From Gnetum montanum (Eukaryota > Streptophyta > Gnetopsida > Gnetales > Gnetaceae): DNA of 64,000 nt. The notes under the pieces are model-generated. The model did no database searches and was not told the origin of the DNA. It worked only from the letters and a program-made list of their open reading frames with translations. Both the position numbers and the translations under genes were made by a program. The DNA is taken from contig MNCI01008302.1 of assembly GCA_015680685.1 (NCBI GenBank), positions 575,848 through 639,847 on the forward strand, given 5' to 3'. Below, piece by piece: positions 32,917 through 45,289 of the stretch (within the stretch, counting starts at the first letter, position 1; each line of letters opens with the position of its first letter).

Positions 32917-34104
32917 GTTTTTCTTGGCACTAGAAGAAGGGCCTTCACCTAAATTTTGTTGTCAAATCTATCATTTTCATAGCCATTTACAATTTTTCCT
33001 TCATCTTTGACAGCCAAAACCATTGAAAAATCAATGTTGGTCTTTCATCCCTGTGACCAAAACTATAGCAGGGAAGTTGCAAGTGGTTGGGTTTTGGTTT
33101 TTCACAGCAGTTGCTATAAAATTTCAAGTCCAAAGCCACTGTTGGTATCTTTTTTTCCCATTGTTTTTTTTGCCAAACGTTTATTTCTAGCTTCTAAAAG
33201 TGAGTGGTTCAACTCATTCGTGAGTTAACTTCCTTCCCATCCCAAATTTTCCAAGTTGAGAGAATTAGTAGCTATTTGGAACCAAGTTTGGTGGAAAAAT
33301 ACTAACTTTCCACTTTGTTTTTCAACCTTTCCCCACATCAATGTTGAGGTAGGAGGTGTGAGATTCCCATCATCTCACCCCAATTCTTTTCCCCCTTTGC
33401 CATAACCAACATGAAAGCAATTAGGAGGCTAGTGTTGGTGAAGGTTGAAACCAATTTTATAACCAAATCTACTTTTGTTTTGAGTTGAAAGACATTTTCT
33501 AGTGAAAACTCTCAAGGAATCCAATGTTGCCATCCCCTCCTATGGTAGAAACCTCAGCATGGAAGTTGCATGTGGTTTGGGTGCTAGAATTTCACATCTA
33601 TTATGAATTCCTAGAGCAAAGACAGTGTGGAAGCCTTGGTAAACATTTAATTTTTGTTGACATAATTTTTTTCATAAAATCAACATTGGTTTCCATACCA
33701 ACCAAGATCACTTTTCCCTCTCTTTTTGTGAGTATTGGAAACTTGCCAAAACCATATTTAGAAATTGCTAAGTTTTCATTTTGGTCTTCAAAATTTCCCC
33801 CCCTCTCTCTAGTGTTGGAGTGGGAAGGTGTGATATTTCCATTATCTCATGCCACTTCTTTCCCCCCTACCATACCTAGCATAGAGGCACTTGGAAAGCC
33901 AACTTGGGGGATGTTTAAAGCTAACATTGCTAATATTCTATTTCTGGTAAATGGGTAGGCCTCCCTTATCTCCTGCTTACTAATTATAGTAAGTATATCA
34001 TTTTTTTGTCATTTTCATTTCCTCTAAGATTTTTTGAATTCCATTCACTAGAATTTACTCCTATCTTAACATTTATAGCCTATTATTAAGCAAGCACTAT
34101 AACC
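32917..34104 (+). repeat. Leader of the Tat-like element with a 490-bp tandem duplication
   Basis: TTGGCACTAGAAGAAGGGCC at 32,924 is a primer-site candidate whose tRNA I cannot name. Two leader units start near 33,031 and 33,521 (CAATGTTGG/CAATGTTGC, then GCAGGGAAGTTGCAAGTGG versus GCATGGAAGTTGCATGTGG). They share a second block (GTGTGAGATTCCCATCATCT versus GTGTGATATTTCCATTATCT) about 320 bases later. No convincing gene; the open frame at 33,524-33,958 lies on the repeat. Confidence 0.6.
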
Positions 34105-35995
34105 ATGCCATTTCAAAAATCTACCAAATTACCCTTCACCTTCACTAGCAAAGATCATAATCAATAAGTCATGAGGATGTATGATCTCAAAGATCCTATA
34201 GTCATTAAGTGTAGGCAATCTTTGAGAGTCAGAGGGGAGAGTCCTAATTTTTTTCCATTAATGAAGATCATTATAACTTCATTTATGCCAAAATATGGGC
34301 AAGCATGTTAATTCTACAAATTGAAGTCAAGGACAAAAGGGAGTTTGAGCTCATACATAGGGGTGGGAAAGAGTACATACCTTCCTCATATGAAGAATTC
34401 CCTTAACATTGTTTATTCTAGCATCCTAGCCCAATTGATTATCATAGAGGAGGAAGATGACAAGCCTACCTTTAGGGAACAAGAAGAAGAAGAAGAAGAC
34501 TTTAGGCTAGAATATAAGCTTGAAAACATCCTTGATGGGCTATTTTAACAAACATTCCCTAATGTCATGAAACCTTCCCCTAATGCTTTTGTTTTCTCCA
34601 TGGGCATGGTGCCACCATCTTCCACTCCTCCACACCCTACTACAACAAATGCTATGCTAGTTGTAGCAACACATCACACTCAATCAATGCCACAAACAAC
34701 AAATTATAACATATCAATGCCATTCGCAACACAACCACAAAATACAAAATCATCAATGGTGGGTTTTACCACCATAAATCCAATAACTACTCACATGGGG
34801 TCCACCATGAGACCCCCCACAACACAAGGATCGCACACTACATTTGTCCTATTTGTGCCTCAAGTATCGACACAAACATCTTTTTCTTTGTTTCGCTCAT
34901 AAGCCACAACCATAGTGCAACCTTTTCCTTTTATCATGTAACCCATAGTAAGGCCACAAGCCTCACAACAAAGACCACAACCTTATGTATAGACCTTGCA
35001 AACTATGGGGCCACCACAAGGCTTGGATCAAGCCTTCCGAATGATCCAAGACCTAATAGAGGAATTGAAGAAGCTTAAAGCCTCTACCATAAAAATTGTT
35101 AAGATTATGGAATTCTACTAGGACAACTTCATAAGTCATGTAGTTTTACCTTTGACACTTCCTCCTAGTGTCCTTGTTCCATAATTTAGCAAATGTAATA
35201 GAGAAGGTGATCCTAACACTCACCTTATCACCTTTTGATTTGAATGTTTGCTCTTGTAGCCATGGCCTCATACTATCATGAGGATTTTCCCTATGTCTTT
35301 AACTAGGAAAGCACTCAATTAGTATCACATCTTACCCAAAGGATCTATATCCTCTCTGGAAGACTTAGTAGTCTAGTTTGTCAACTAATTCAAGTATAAC
35401 TTGAAGCTTGACACAATACTTGACCAACTCATGAAGGTCAAGAAAAGGCCCTTCGAACCTATATAGAAATTCATTCAGTAGTGGAATGGATTTCTGAATG
35501 AAATACTAGAGCCCATTACCAAAGCCCACTTGTTAGCCATATTTAGGGGAGTTGTTAATGACTTCATCAAGTCAAAACTTTACCTCCTTGATCCACGATC
35601 TCTTAGGAAAGCATTCTCACAAACTAAAAACATAAAGGATGTTGTAGAGGCTAGCCATGATCCAGCCTATATATCATATAAAAACCAACATGCTTGAAGA
35701 GACAAAGAAAATAGAAAATAAAGTAATACTAACATATCAACCATGACCAAGGAAAACAAGAACATGAGCCAAGGGTTGAGGGTCAACCCACCCAAGGCCC
35801 CCATCAATGACCGTAGTAACCAACTATCAACTTCTAGGATTGATACATCAACAACAACCAAACCTAACTTTGAAAGGAAGGATAGGTCTAAGCACACTAA
35901 TTTTCCACTAAAACCATCCAAGTTGCTTGATCAACTATTCAGAAGTGGTTGTACGCAACTTAAATAAATGAGTGAAGCTCCTCGAAAGAAACATG
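34105..35995 (+). pseudogene. Tat-like Ty3/gypsy gag remnant
   Basis: ATG at 34,105 (MPFQKSTKLPF) opens a frame with stops, followed by an acidic stretch (EEEEEDFRLEY near 34,500) and a Pro/Thr-rich segment (34,567-34,900). A coiled-coil-like block (MIQDLIEELKKLKAS) is near 35,040. The capsid at 35,170-35,560 includes CNREGDPNTHLITF, PHTIMRIFPMSLTRKAL, YHILPKGSISSLEDLVV and FKYNLKLDTILDQLMKVK, the classic plant gypsy gag (D-P-x-x-H-L, F-x-x-S-L-x-x-x-A-L, W-x-x-F-x-x-F). The C-terminal part (35,740-35,960) is a basic tail with PPKLLDQLF-like sequence. It ends abruptly at the inverted RT. Confidence 0.8.
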
Positions 35996-36009
35996 AGTGA
36001 CTATGTGAA

Positions 36010-37250
36010 ATAGCCAAATATTTTTAAAGGCTTCCTGGTATTGAATTGTCCACTCATAGTGAACTCATTTATTAAGGACATGTTGCATGGGTTGTAACTT
36101 ATCTATAAGCCTAGTAATAAACCTATAGAAAATTGTACGATGCCTTGCAATCCTCAAAGATCCTTAATGTTAGTTAGTGCTACCAAGTTGGATATGTCCT
36201 TCACCTTGTTAGTATTGATGCGTATCCTTGCTTTAGATACTACAAAGGAAAGAATATTATTAATTTTGACATTAAAGACACACTTCTTAGGATTAAGCCA
36301 TATTTTAGACATCATTTAAGTACAAGATCAAGGTCATGTTTATGGTCGTTGGCCACTTTAGAATTAATAGCGATATCATCTATGTAATCATTGAGCAAAC
36401 CTAGCATATAATCACTAAAGATATACATCATAGCTCTTTGGTAGGTTGCTTCTACATTCTTTAGGCCAAAGGACGTCATAGTATAAAAAAAGGTATCCCA
36501 AGGGGTCATAAAGACTATACTAAGTTGATGCTTTGGGTTAGTCCTAATCTGGTTGTATCTTGAAAACCTATCCATAAAAGATAATAAGGCATGCTTGGAT
36601 ATAGTATCAATAAGTTAATCAATACTAGGTAGAGGAAAATTGTCTTTCATAATTACCTTATTTAGGTCTTAGAAAGCGATGTAAATGTGTAAACTCCCAT
36701 TTTTCTTAGGGACTACCACTATGTTGGATACCCATTCTATGTAATCAATAGCTCTAATGAAACTAGCTTGGTATAGTTTTGTGATTTCATCATGAATTGC
36801 TAAGGCCAAATTAGGTCTAATCTTATGAACTTTTTGTTTGACTAGTCTAATGCTAGGATCATGTATGATGTTGTATTGCACTAGGCATGGATCTAGTAGC
36901 ATATCTTCATATGACCAGGACAAGGTCTTAATGTTGTATTGTAGAACCTTTGTGATGTCTTGAGCATATTGATGTTCTAGTGAGAAACTTAGTTTCAATG
37001 TTTTATTCTCACTACTATGTGTCGTGATAGGAACCTCAACTAGAGAATCTTCAATTATGTCACTAGCTTCTAGGTCAAGGGTTTTGACTAAGTTTTTAGG
37101 CCACTCTAGAGGTTTCTATATCAAGGCTATGTGGTTGAGAAGACTCTCAGGCTCATGATCTAGGTAATTAAGATTAATGTAGCATTCAACATCACCATGA
37201 GGCTCACTTACATTTAAAGGCAAACTAATTTGCTCCCATGTACTCATAGT
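36010..37250 (-). pseudogene. Tat-like reverse transcriptase remnant
   Basis: Minus-strand frames at 36,669-36,998 and 36,312-36,575 give SWSYEDMLLDPCLVQYNI, KVHKIRPNLALAIHDEITKL, FIRAIDYIEWVSNIVVVPKK, then FSRYNQIRTNPKHQLSIVFM, TSFGLKNVEATYQRAMMYIF and LNDYIDDIAINSK. The Y-I-D-D catalytic motif is intact. F-G-L-K-N-x-x-A-T-Y-Q-R-A-M is characteristic of the Tat branch. A frameshift near 36,600-36,670 splits the domain; the connection region extends to about 36,020. No gag, PR, RNase H or integrase accompanies it on this strand. Confidence 0.85.
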
Positions 37251-37364
37251 CTAGCCCTACATGTCAACCATAAGCACATTAAGTGACACCTAGGTAAAAA
37301 TAAGTAAATAATGCCAAAATCTTACAAAATATCTTAGTAACTATGTCAACACATGTTATTTCAA

Positions 37365-37870
37365 TGTTAAACAAAATACAAACAAGGTCAAACAAGGTTA
37401 TAAGAGGTAGGTGAAGATAAATAAGATGGAACAAAAGCCACATAAGGTCGAATAAAGGTCAAACAAGGTCAAAAAAAGTTTAAGAAAAATGGAAGTATGA
37501 AAAAAAAGGTCAAACATGGTCAAATATTATTATACTTTTTCTAGTTTTAGGCCTTAGCTAGCCATGTTGCTAGTTTAAGGACTTGGTAGGCCATCGTTCC
37601 ATGGTGTGAAATGCTAGTCAAGAATGGTCAAACCCCATCATCTAACACCAATCAAAGGCTCAACAAGGGTTAAAAAAGGCCAAAATAGAGAAATAAAGGT
37701 ATACAAGATGAAACTAGAATTATGTAAATTCAAATGAGATTAATTAATGGTGATAAAGATCAACAATTCTTAACAATGTTAAAATAACTCAAACCATCAT
37801 GAAACAAGGTCAAACAAGCCAAGGTGAAAAATATGTGATAAAATAAGGAAAATACTAGTTAAAAAAGGTT
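37365..37870 (+). repeat. Degenerate AAGGTCAAACAAGG simple repeats
   Basis: The words AACAAGGTCAAACAAGG, AAAGGTCAAACATGG and AAACAAGGTCAAACAAG recur at irregular spacing, together with a TTTTAGGCCTTAGC/GT word near 37,548 and 37,882. Non-coding. Confidence 0.7.
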
Positions 37871-37979
37871 AGATTTTGCTAGTTTTAGGCCTTAGTAAGT
37901 CATGGTAAGAGGCTAAAAAGTTGATAGATAAGTTTTAGCATTTGTTGAGGTTGCTTTAACATTGTTTTTGGTAAAAAAT

Positions 37980-40010
37980 GAGGTTTTTCTAAGCATCCAT
38001 GTTGGAGCCATGCTAGCTAGCATGGGTGGGATGATCCTTAGAATGGATATGATGGTCATGTAATTCCCAAGGTTGATTTTAATCAGTTTTTAACTCTCGA
38101 TGGCCTATATGGTCAACACAATGCATTGAGGAAGAATTTTGGTCAATTCTAGCATTAATTTGAACCTCTAAAAGTTACAAATGAAGCCTGGTACTATCAT
38201 TCATGCTAGATAAATGCTAGCCAACATGACCCTAGCATGGCTATCATGGAAAAATAAATTCATGGCATCCAAAGGATTGAAATTGGTGTTCTATTAGCTT
38301 CCCGAGACAACGTAGGGTCACAATGATCAAAATTGATCATTTTGAAGGTTATAACTTGCAATGAAATTTGGTTTTAAGGTCTTACCACCCAAAGCCACAC
38401 TAGTGAGCATGGATGGGAGGAGTCTCAGTGTGGATAGCTTAGTCTAGATGATTACAAGGTTAAAAAAAGATCAAATTATAGTTGAAACTAGGGTTTTGCA
38501 ATTGTACACTTCCATAGTTAAGTTTTAAAGTTACTTGATTAGTGTTATGCTAGTAAACTCTTGTTGGGGATCTCACCCATGTTGGGGACACATTAGCTAG
38601 CATGGTTCTAATATTCCTCATCATGGATACTTTTGATTTTTGGTTCTTAGATGGTTTGAGAGGAAATTTGACTAGGTTTTTAGGCTTCTATGGTTGCTAG
38701 GAATGATGTTTGATGTTTAGGCGTAAAATTAGCCATGTTTAATGATCATTAAAGTTGTGATATGGTTATACCATCCTAGTCATACTAGGCAACATTGGTC
38801 TAGTGTGGGTGAGGAGGTTTGATGAGTTTTTATGGTTGAAACAAGGCTGAATATTCATTAGTTTAAGGTCTTGGGGTTCTAGGCATTGTTGGGCTATGTT
38901 TTAGGTTTTTGGGCGTGTCAAAGTATTATCAAAAGTGGTAAAGACCTTACCCATGTTAGAGCCATGTTGGCTAGCATGAATTTGGCCTTCCCCAACATGG
39001 CTACCTTGGAATATTAAGTTTTTGTGGGTTCTAGCATCAAACCAATCAAGCATTGAAGCTCCTAGGGTTGCAGATGTTGATGGCTAAGGTTTAGCATCAA
39101 AATTGAAAATTTTGAAGGCCTTTTGATATTTTTTATAATAATCCCTCCTGAACCACATTGGCTAGTGTGGATCCAACATGGATGGAAGAGGGATGATAGC
39201 TTTTACCATTTTTGGCCTATTCTTTGGAATTTGATGATTCTTGGAGGTTTTGGTAGGGCTTTAGGATCATAGGGATGTAGTTTAAGGCTATATTAGTGTG
39301 TTAAATTAGTTTTATGGGTCATCCCTAGGGCACCCACATTGGACCCATGTTGGATAGCATGGGTGGAAGGTTCCCTAGCATGGGAATGGTGTTTGAAATG
39401 AATTTTTACTTGTATTTTATTAATGTTTTACTACTGAAGGATAAAGAGAGGTGTTAAGGCCAAAATATGTAAACTAGGAGGTTAATTTTGATATTTTGTA
39501 ATTATGCCCCATCCAACCATAGTGGGCCCATGTTGGCCAACATGGTTGAGGTGCCCTTAGCATTTATCCACTAGATTTCAAGGTTTTGATCACTTTTGAT
39601 TAGATTGGGCAAGGTTTTGGAGCTTTTGGGTAGCTTTTCGTAAGGTTTCAAGCTTTGTTGGTTCATTCTGAGGTCAAATTAAGGTTTGTTTTATGTCTAT
39701 GTCTATTGTACCCCCCTTGAGCAATGTTATCCAATGTGGATGGACCCTTGCCCAACATTATTACCCAAAGTGGTAAGCATCATGAAGGGTTCTAGCCTCT
39801 ATTAGGACCCAGTGTTTGCTAGTGTTAACTCCAGCTATTAAATATGGCAAGATGTGTATAGGTATTCTTGTTTTAAGCATGGGATACTAGGATCCACATT
39901 GCCTATCATGGATGAGGGGGTATGAGATTGAAAAATGTTCTTTAAGGTTTGAAGGGGATTGAAACCCAACATAGAGGAGGTTGTTAGGCCTTAAACCCAC
40001 TTTGCTTAGG
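37980..40010 (+). repeat. Degenerate tandem array, about 190-bp period, roughly 11 units
   Basis: A core resembling CCCATGTTGGCTAGCATGGG recurs near 38,003, 38,195, 38,395, 38,575, 38,775, 38,955, 39,150, 39,340, 39,515, 39,725 and 39,895, spacings of roughly 170-205 bases. Between cores the units share weaker features: a GGTTTTxAG word in mid-unit, an AAGGTTTT/TTAAGGT word near the end, and a CATCCC/ACCCC lead-in. The core is itself an imperfect inverted repeat. Monomers are strongly diverged from each other. No coding content. Positions and unit number are estimates by eye. Confidence 0.75.
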
Positions 40011-41824
40011 AGGCACCTAGTGTGGTCCACATAAATTCAAATTTTATTTTGAGTTTTTGAAATTCCAACCATCCTAGCATTGTTAGAACTTTTCCCCCTT
40101 GAACTATTAGTGCACCATGAGTTTAGTTCAAGAATTTGGTAATGAGGATTTGAAAGGCGGGCACCTAGGTAAAGAATTGGTTTTTACTTGTAATTTTTGC
40201 AAAGAATCATTTGCATAACCATCTCCTCACTTGCAGTGCACTAGTTTAGAGCTTTGGTAGAAACTTTGAGCACAAAAACTTTAACCCTTAGTGTTGCTTA
40301 TCCAACATCCATTGAGAGTAGTGCTACCATTAATATTTTTGAGGGTTCTTAAAGGTTTGCTACACTATTCATAGAGATGTTGAAGAGGAAGGCTAGTACT
40401 AGCAAGAACCCTGCTTTCAAGGACACTAATGTAGTAGCCAAGGGCCTTTTCCACCTACCACAGCCCATCATAGGACAAGGATAGGCTTTCATCACCCCTA
40501 GGTGCACTATTCTCGGCCATTTTATGTGTGTTTTTGGCTTTTTCTAGTTTAGGAATTGGGCATTTTCTTAGATCTAGGTTGTTGTATTGGTTAAAATTAA
40601 ATTTTGAGAAAATAATATACTATTTTTAGGTGGGGTTTATGTGTTTTTGGAGTTACTTTGGTGTTTAAATTTAGTTTTGTAAGGTTACAAAATTTTTTTT
40701 AATCAATTTCATGTATTTTTTATGTTTTCCCTTAAAAAGAAACACCATTTCTATATATTTATTAAGAAAAAAGTTAGGAATTCTTTATTTTTATTGCATA
40801 GGATTATAATTCAATATTTAATGGTTGAAATGGTGGTTGAACCACTAGATTTTGGCTCATAGTTAATTCTCCACAAATTTTTCCATCAGCCAACTCACAG
40901 TGGTTTTTTAGTTTTATGCTATTTTTTCATGGTAGTTTTGTAATTTGTGTCTAAAAACAACTATGAATTCTAGGTTTTCGAAGTTATGAGTTTTAGAAGG
41001 TCTCAAATATATGTGGTGTCATATGATTTGGGCTTACGATTAATTTTTGGTGAATTTCTTCATTAGCTAATGTAAGTGTCTTTCCATGTCATTTTTCAGT
41101 TTTTCTTGTAATTTCAGAATTTCTTTTTTGTAAAAATAGAAAGGAATTTCTATGTTTTCAAGCAGTGGATTTTTAGATCTTTTTTTAATCTTTCAAAAAT
41201 TCCTAAAACCACTACATTTGAAGTTACAATTGATTCTTTATTATTTTTCTAGTAAACTTGCATGAAATAAGGTTTTTGGCTATAGCGATTTTACCCTTGT
41301 GAAATGGGCAACATTGGCACGTTGGATGATTTTTTCCACCAACATCCAATATTCTTGGGGATACTTGGAGATGTTATAAATGTCTTAGGATTAGTTCCAT
41401 TAATGTTAAAATTTTTTTGGTATTTTTTATTAGTGATTTCCCATGGCCATTTTTTTCAATTTTTGTGTGGTTATGTCAATTTGGTTTAAACTTTGTTAAA
41501 GTCCTGCATAGTGTTTTGAATTTGTTTATAGTTTGGGAATGTAATGTAGATATTTTTGTATTCTAGTTACCTTTTTAAAGATTTTCCTTAGGCTATTTGT
41601 ATGTTGATTTTTCAATTTTTAAAGAATTTTGAATTAACATTCCTAGAGTTTTAACTATGGCTAGTTTCACCATTAACTAAGATTTTTAGCAAAATTATTG
41701 TGAAATTAAAAGTGGTGTATGGTTGTTGTTGTACTTGGTTCTTTTTTGAAAATGTTGATAGTGATCTTAAAAATGTATTATTTTTTTATCCATGTAGGCC
41801 CTTCCTTAAGCCCATCCTGGTTTC
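40011..41824. other. Non-coding, no gene recognised
   Basis: T-rich sequence between the tandem array and LTR C. On the minus strand it would be the leader of an element with C as 5' LTR. Irregular repeats of GAATTTCT/TAGGTTTTCGAAG and TTTTTAGTTTTATG words occur at 40,850-41,200. Short plus open frames at 41,304 and 41,700 have no recognisable content. Confidence 0.45.
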
Positions 41825-43122
41825 TAGAAAACTAAAGATCCCAGGTGGAATAGCTTTAACTATGGATCTGAAAGGCCTTCGAAAATAGGATTCGAGGTGT
41901 CATGGATAGTCTTGTCGATCACCCAAAAACTTATAGAGTGTAAATAGGGGTAATAAAGTAGAAATGTAATGCATATCTTAAAAAATAAATGCACAAAATG
42001 AAAAGTAAATTGATGTTAGCTTGCACAACAAGAGGAACTATAAACTCAATAAAGAGAGTTTAGAGTGTGTACAAGTGATGCTTGAGGAAGAAAATTTTTC
42101 ACTTCACTAGGGGTTTGGAGACTATTGAAGCTCATAGCCTTGAATTCCATAGTTAACTCCACGATCTAGATGCTCCACAACTTCAAAAATTGTAAAACCT
42201 TGTTGTACTCATTAGATCTATAGTGTTGGTGGTGTAGGGGGTAAAATGTGTGGGGGTTTTGGGCCACAAGGAAGAGGCACGCTAGGAGTCTCAATGCCTA
42301 GGTTGCTCACTATTGCTACAAAGCCTCACATAATCTTAGTGGTTTAATAATTGTAATAATGACTATGGGTTCCACACTGTTCCAAAAGTTTTGTGTTTGT
42401 AAGGGATTTTCAAAGCTATGGGATTCAAAAATGGTAGAATCCTTTTATGGTGTTCAAGTTTGGTTTATATAGGTTTCATGGCCATAAATTTTGCTACAAA
42501 TTTATATCCTAATTGCTAATAGATTGATGTCATGTGAAGGTGTTGTAGGTGTCTAAATTTAGCATGGTTTCCATGTATGGTAAGTTTTGATACCCCCAAG
42601 GTACCAAAATCATTCTAGTTACCAAAAATAGTAAATGGGAATTTCACCCATACTAGCTTCTTCCACCCATGTTGGCCTTCCAAGAGCAAGCTTATAAGAA
42701 CCATGCTAGGGGTATGACACCCACGTTGGGGGTATGATACCCATGCTAGTGCCATGCTAGACTTGTAGAAGCCACACTGAGGCTTTAAGGGTTAAACCCC
42801 CCAACATTAAGCATAGGTGCCTCCAACGTAGCATAGGTCATACCCCCATAAAACCCATGAACATGCTAATTTTAGTAGTCTGAAAGGCATTTTTGACCCC
42901 CCCAAGCCCACATAGCGACATAATATGACTTTTTTTACCTAGGGGTTAATGCTATGACCACTTGTGAGGGATTTTTATAGCCACAAAACATGAGGCATGT
43001 GAAATTGCATCTCATGGATTACATTCTTCACATTTTACAATGAAAGTTTAGCCTTGGGGTTTCATGGGGTGAAAGTTACAATGTCAAAAGGTTACAACAT
43101 GCACTTTCTTGATGATGCTTCA
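41825..43122 (-). repeat. L5-family LTR, copy C (lower end approximate)
   Basis: On the minus strand it starts TGAAGCATCATCAAGAAA at 43,122 and has the conserved head (GTGAAGAATGTAATCCATGA, AAAAATGCCTTT, GGGTTTTATGGGGG). A variable region at 42,590-42,850 is built of CCATGCTAGGGGTATGACAC-like words. The TATA-like CCTATATAAACC is near 42,462-42,473, and the tail has GATCGACAAGACTATCCATG (compare GATCAACAAGACCATCCAAG in copy D). The final CACAACA is not visible; the end is put near 41,825 by comparison with copy B. Confidence 0.65.
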
Positions 43123-43575
43123 AAAATAAAGTTAATGATTAAACACATGTCTATGTAAGTTTTCCTTATGTTGAATTCATTGTCTAGGTTAGTTGACTTT
43201 CTAAATTGTCATGGTCTAGAACAATATCTTATTCATACCTACCCATGGTCATGAAGGCTTAGAATTCTATCTCTTAGTGGACTTTGGTAATGTCAATTGC
43301 TTCTTCAACATAAAATGCAAAAACATTTATTCTAAGGATCAACAATTATCATCCTTGATCCAAGCCTTAATCCCATTTGAACCTAGAAATTTTTCACTTT
43401 GTTAATCATGGCATTGTTATCCCTATTAGGTTGTGGAATTGGTTAGTGTAGTCAAAGGAATTAACAAGAGGATTTTGGTAGGGGAAAATTTAGGGATCCT
43501 ATTATGTATACATGCATGGATGAAGGAAAACCAAATTGAAATCTTAACTTTTTAATATTTGATGATATGTTCCCT
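43123..43575. other. Short spacer, possible protease scrap
   Basis: A plus-strand frame near 43,260-43,330 reads ISVDFGNVNCFF-like after correction for drift, vaguely like the L-x-D-x-G-S-x-x-x-F-I start of a plant Ty3 protease. Not enough for assignment. Otherwise no feature. Confidence 0.25.
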
Positions 43576-44246
43576 TGTTTTAACAAAGAAAGATCACTCT
43601 AATTTTCCTTAACCCTTCAAATATGTCAAATCTAGAAAATATTCAAGATAAATAATTACTAGAAAAAGAAATCTATCTATCTTTTATTAAATTAAAGAAG
43701 ATAAAATATAGTAGATCAAAAAATACCAGATCACACATCATAACTCTCATATACTAAATAATCTTGTAAAGCATGAGGTTTTACAATCTCATAATGATTG
43801 TCCTTAATGCAAGGCTCAATCAAACCAGATCTTACAAATCTCACCTCAAATATGTACACCAATCTCATGCAATCTTTCTCTTCCAACTCTCTTTCTTTTT
43901 CTATTATTTTTGCTTCTAGGCTACTTCTATAATGCACAGTCACTACTGGCAATCCAACTGCTATATTTATTCCAAATAAATAAATAGAAAAAAATATAAA
44001 AATAATTTTTCCTAATTGATCTCCATCATTGGATCTAACACGTTAGAGTTTATCTTGGAACATCTCCTTTTTTATTCTTTTTTTTTCTTTTTCTTGTTAC
44101 TGCTAATAGTAAAAATATCATGTTTCTTTCTTTTCTTTTCTTTTTGTAGGTTTACAACTTGTAGTAAAGACATCTCTTTAGCTCCATGAACCTAAAAATT
44201 AACCACTTGTAAGGATGAAAAATGGCTCAAAAAAGATGTTCCTACA
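43576..44246 (-). repeat. 3' LTR of E2
   Basis: Pairs with 54,640-55,350. Shared blocks on the plus strand include TTAACCCTTCAAATA, ATTAAATTAAAGAAGATA, CATAATGATTGTCCTTAATG/TATAATGATTATCCTTAATG and TTAGAGTTTATCTTGGAA. On the minus strand it starts TGTAGGAACATCTTTTTTGA, like the E1 LTR start. Confidence 0.85.
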
Positions 44247-44419
44247 TTAGCTCTCCCATCCTTCAAAAAGTGAACTTTGGTGAATAAGGAAGTAGGGATA
44301 GAAGTGATCCCCTACTCAACAAGTTTGATCTCATGCACCCATACAACATCATTAGCCGTTTAATGCTTCTAATGAATCAAGTACTCATGCCTCTTTATTC
44401 CACAAGTGTTGGAAGCTTC

Positions 44420-44700
44420 TTTCTTCTTAAGTACAATTACCTTCCTCTTCTATGAAAGCATGGACTTGTCAATAGCCCCCTTCAACTCATTAATGCTACT
44501 CTATAACATTTCATCATCCACTGGTCCATGGTAATGCACTAGAAATACAACATTAAAAATAAAAGACACATCTATTAAGTTAATTTCAAAAGCAGCATTA
44601 TTCATTTTAACCTTTATCCTAAAATGATCCAACTTCATAGATTTTAACTTTGAGAAGTTAATACCTCTCAACCTCTTCTTCTTCAAGTGCATCCAAAAAA
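44420..44700 (-). pseudogene. Integrase C-terminal remnant (E2)
   Basis: The frame at 44,501-44,692 reads HLKKKRLRGINFSKLKSMKL, DHFRIKVKMNNAAFEINL, then FIFNVVFLVHYHGPVDDE. It matches the end of E1 integrase (26,500-26,700). The preceding GDLVWV block is only partly visible. There is no catalytic core upstream. Confidence 0.75.
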
Positions 44701-45289
44701 AATTACCAATAGTAAAATTTATTTTTTGTGTGTCCTAATTTCTCTTGAGAACTCTTTCTTTAGCCTTATTTTTCTTGATGTTTGGAAGTCTCTCACTCAT
44801 CCTTCATTCACTATCAAAATTACAAGGTAGATTACCTTCATGTGACTCATCCATTTCAAAACTAAGATAATCAAATTCATTACTATCAATGTCCACATCA
44901 ACATCAATAATGATATTGTCATAATAACTACTATTATATCCATCATTATCAAGTGTAAAATTTGACACATTATTATTAAGAGTCTTTATTTTACTAACAA
45001 TGGCACCAAAAGTTACATTACTTTAATCATTCACAACATAACTCACAACTTCATTACAATTACCATAATGATCATGTTTCTCATCATCACAATAGAACAA
45101 ATCACTACTAAGCTAAAGTGAAAAACTAAGACCCATCATACTAGCTTCAACATAAGAGATATTACTACCAACCACAAGGTAAAGCTTATACTCACTCACC
45201 CTTTCATGACTTCTCCTATTCATCTTTAGTTAAACTTGATCTTCAATGTATGACTATTCAATCTCATCAAAGCTTAAAGCTTTAAGATT
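44701..45289. other. Spacer inside E2, no domain recognised
   Basis: The minus strand gives Asp/Asn-rich low-complexity sequence (repeated ATCATTATxx and CATCAACATCAA words). It sits where the integrase core should be. It could be a replaced or deleted segment. Confidence 0.4.

Noticed and set aside
33524-33958. 144-codon open frame as a gene
   Set aside because: It lies on the second unit of a 490-bp leader duplication, and the first unit does not keep the frame; no recognisable domain.
37980-40010. CRISPR-like array
   Set aside because: Unit length is about 190 with diverged spacers and degenerate cores in a plant genomic context with no cas genes; it is a decayed tandem repeat.
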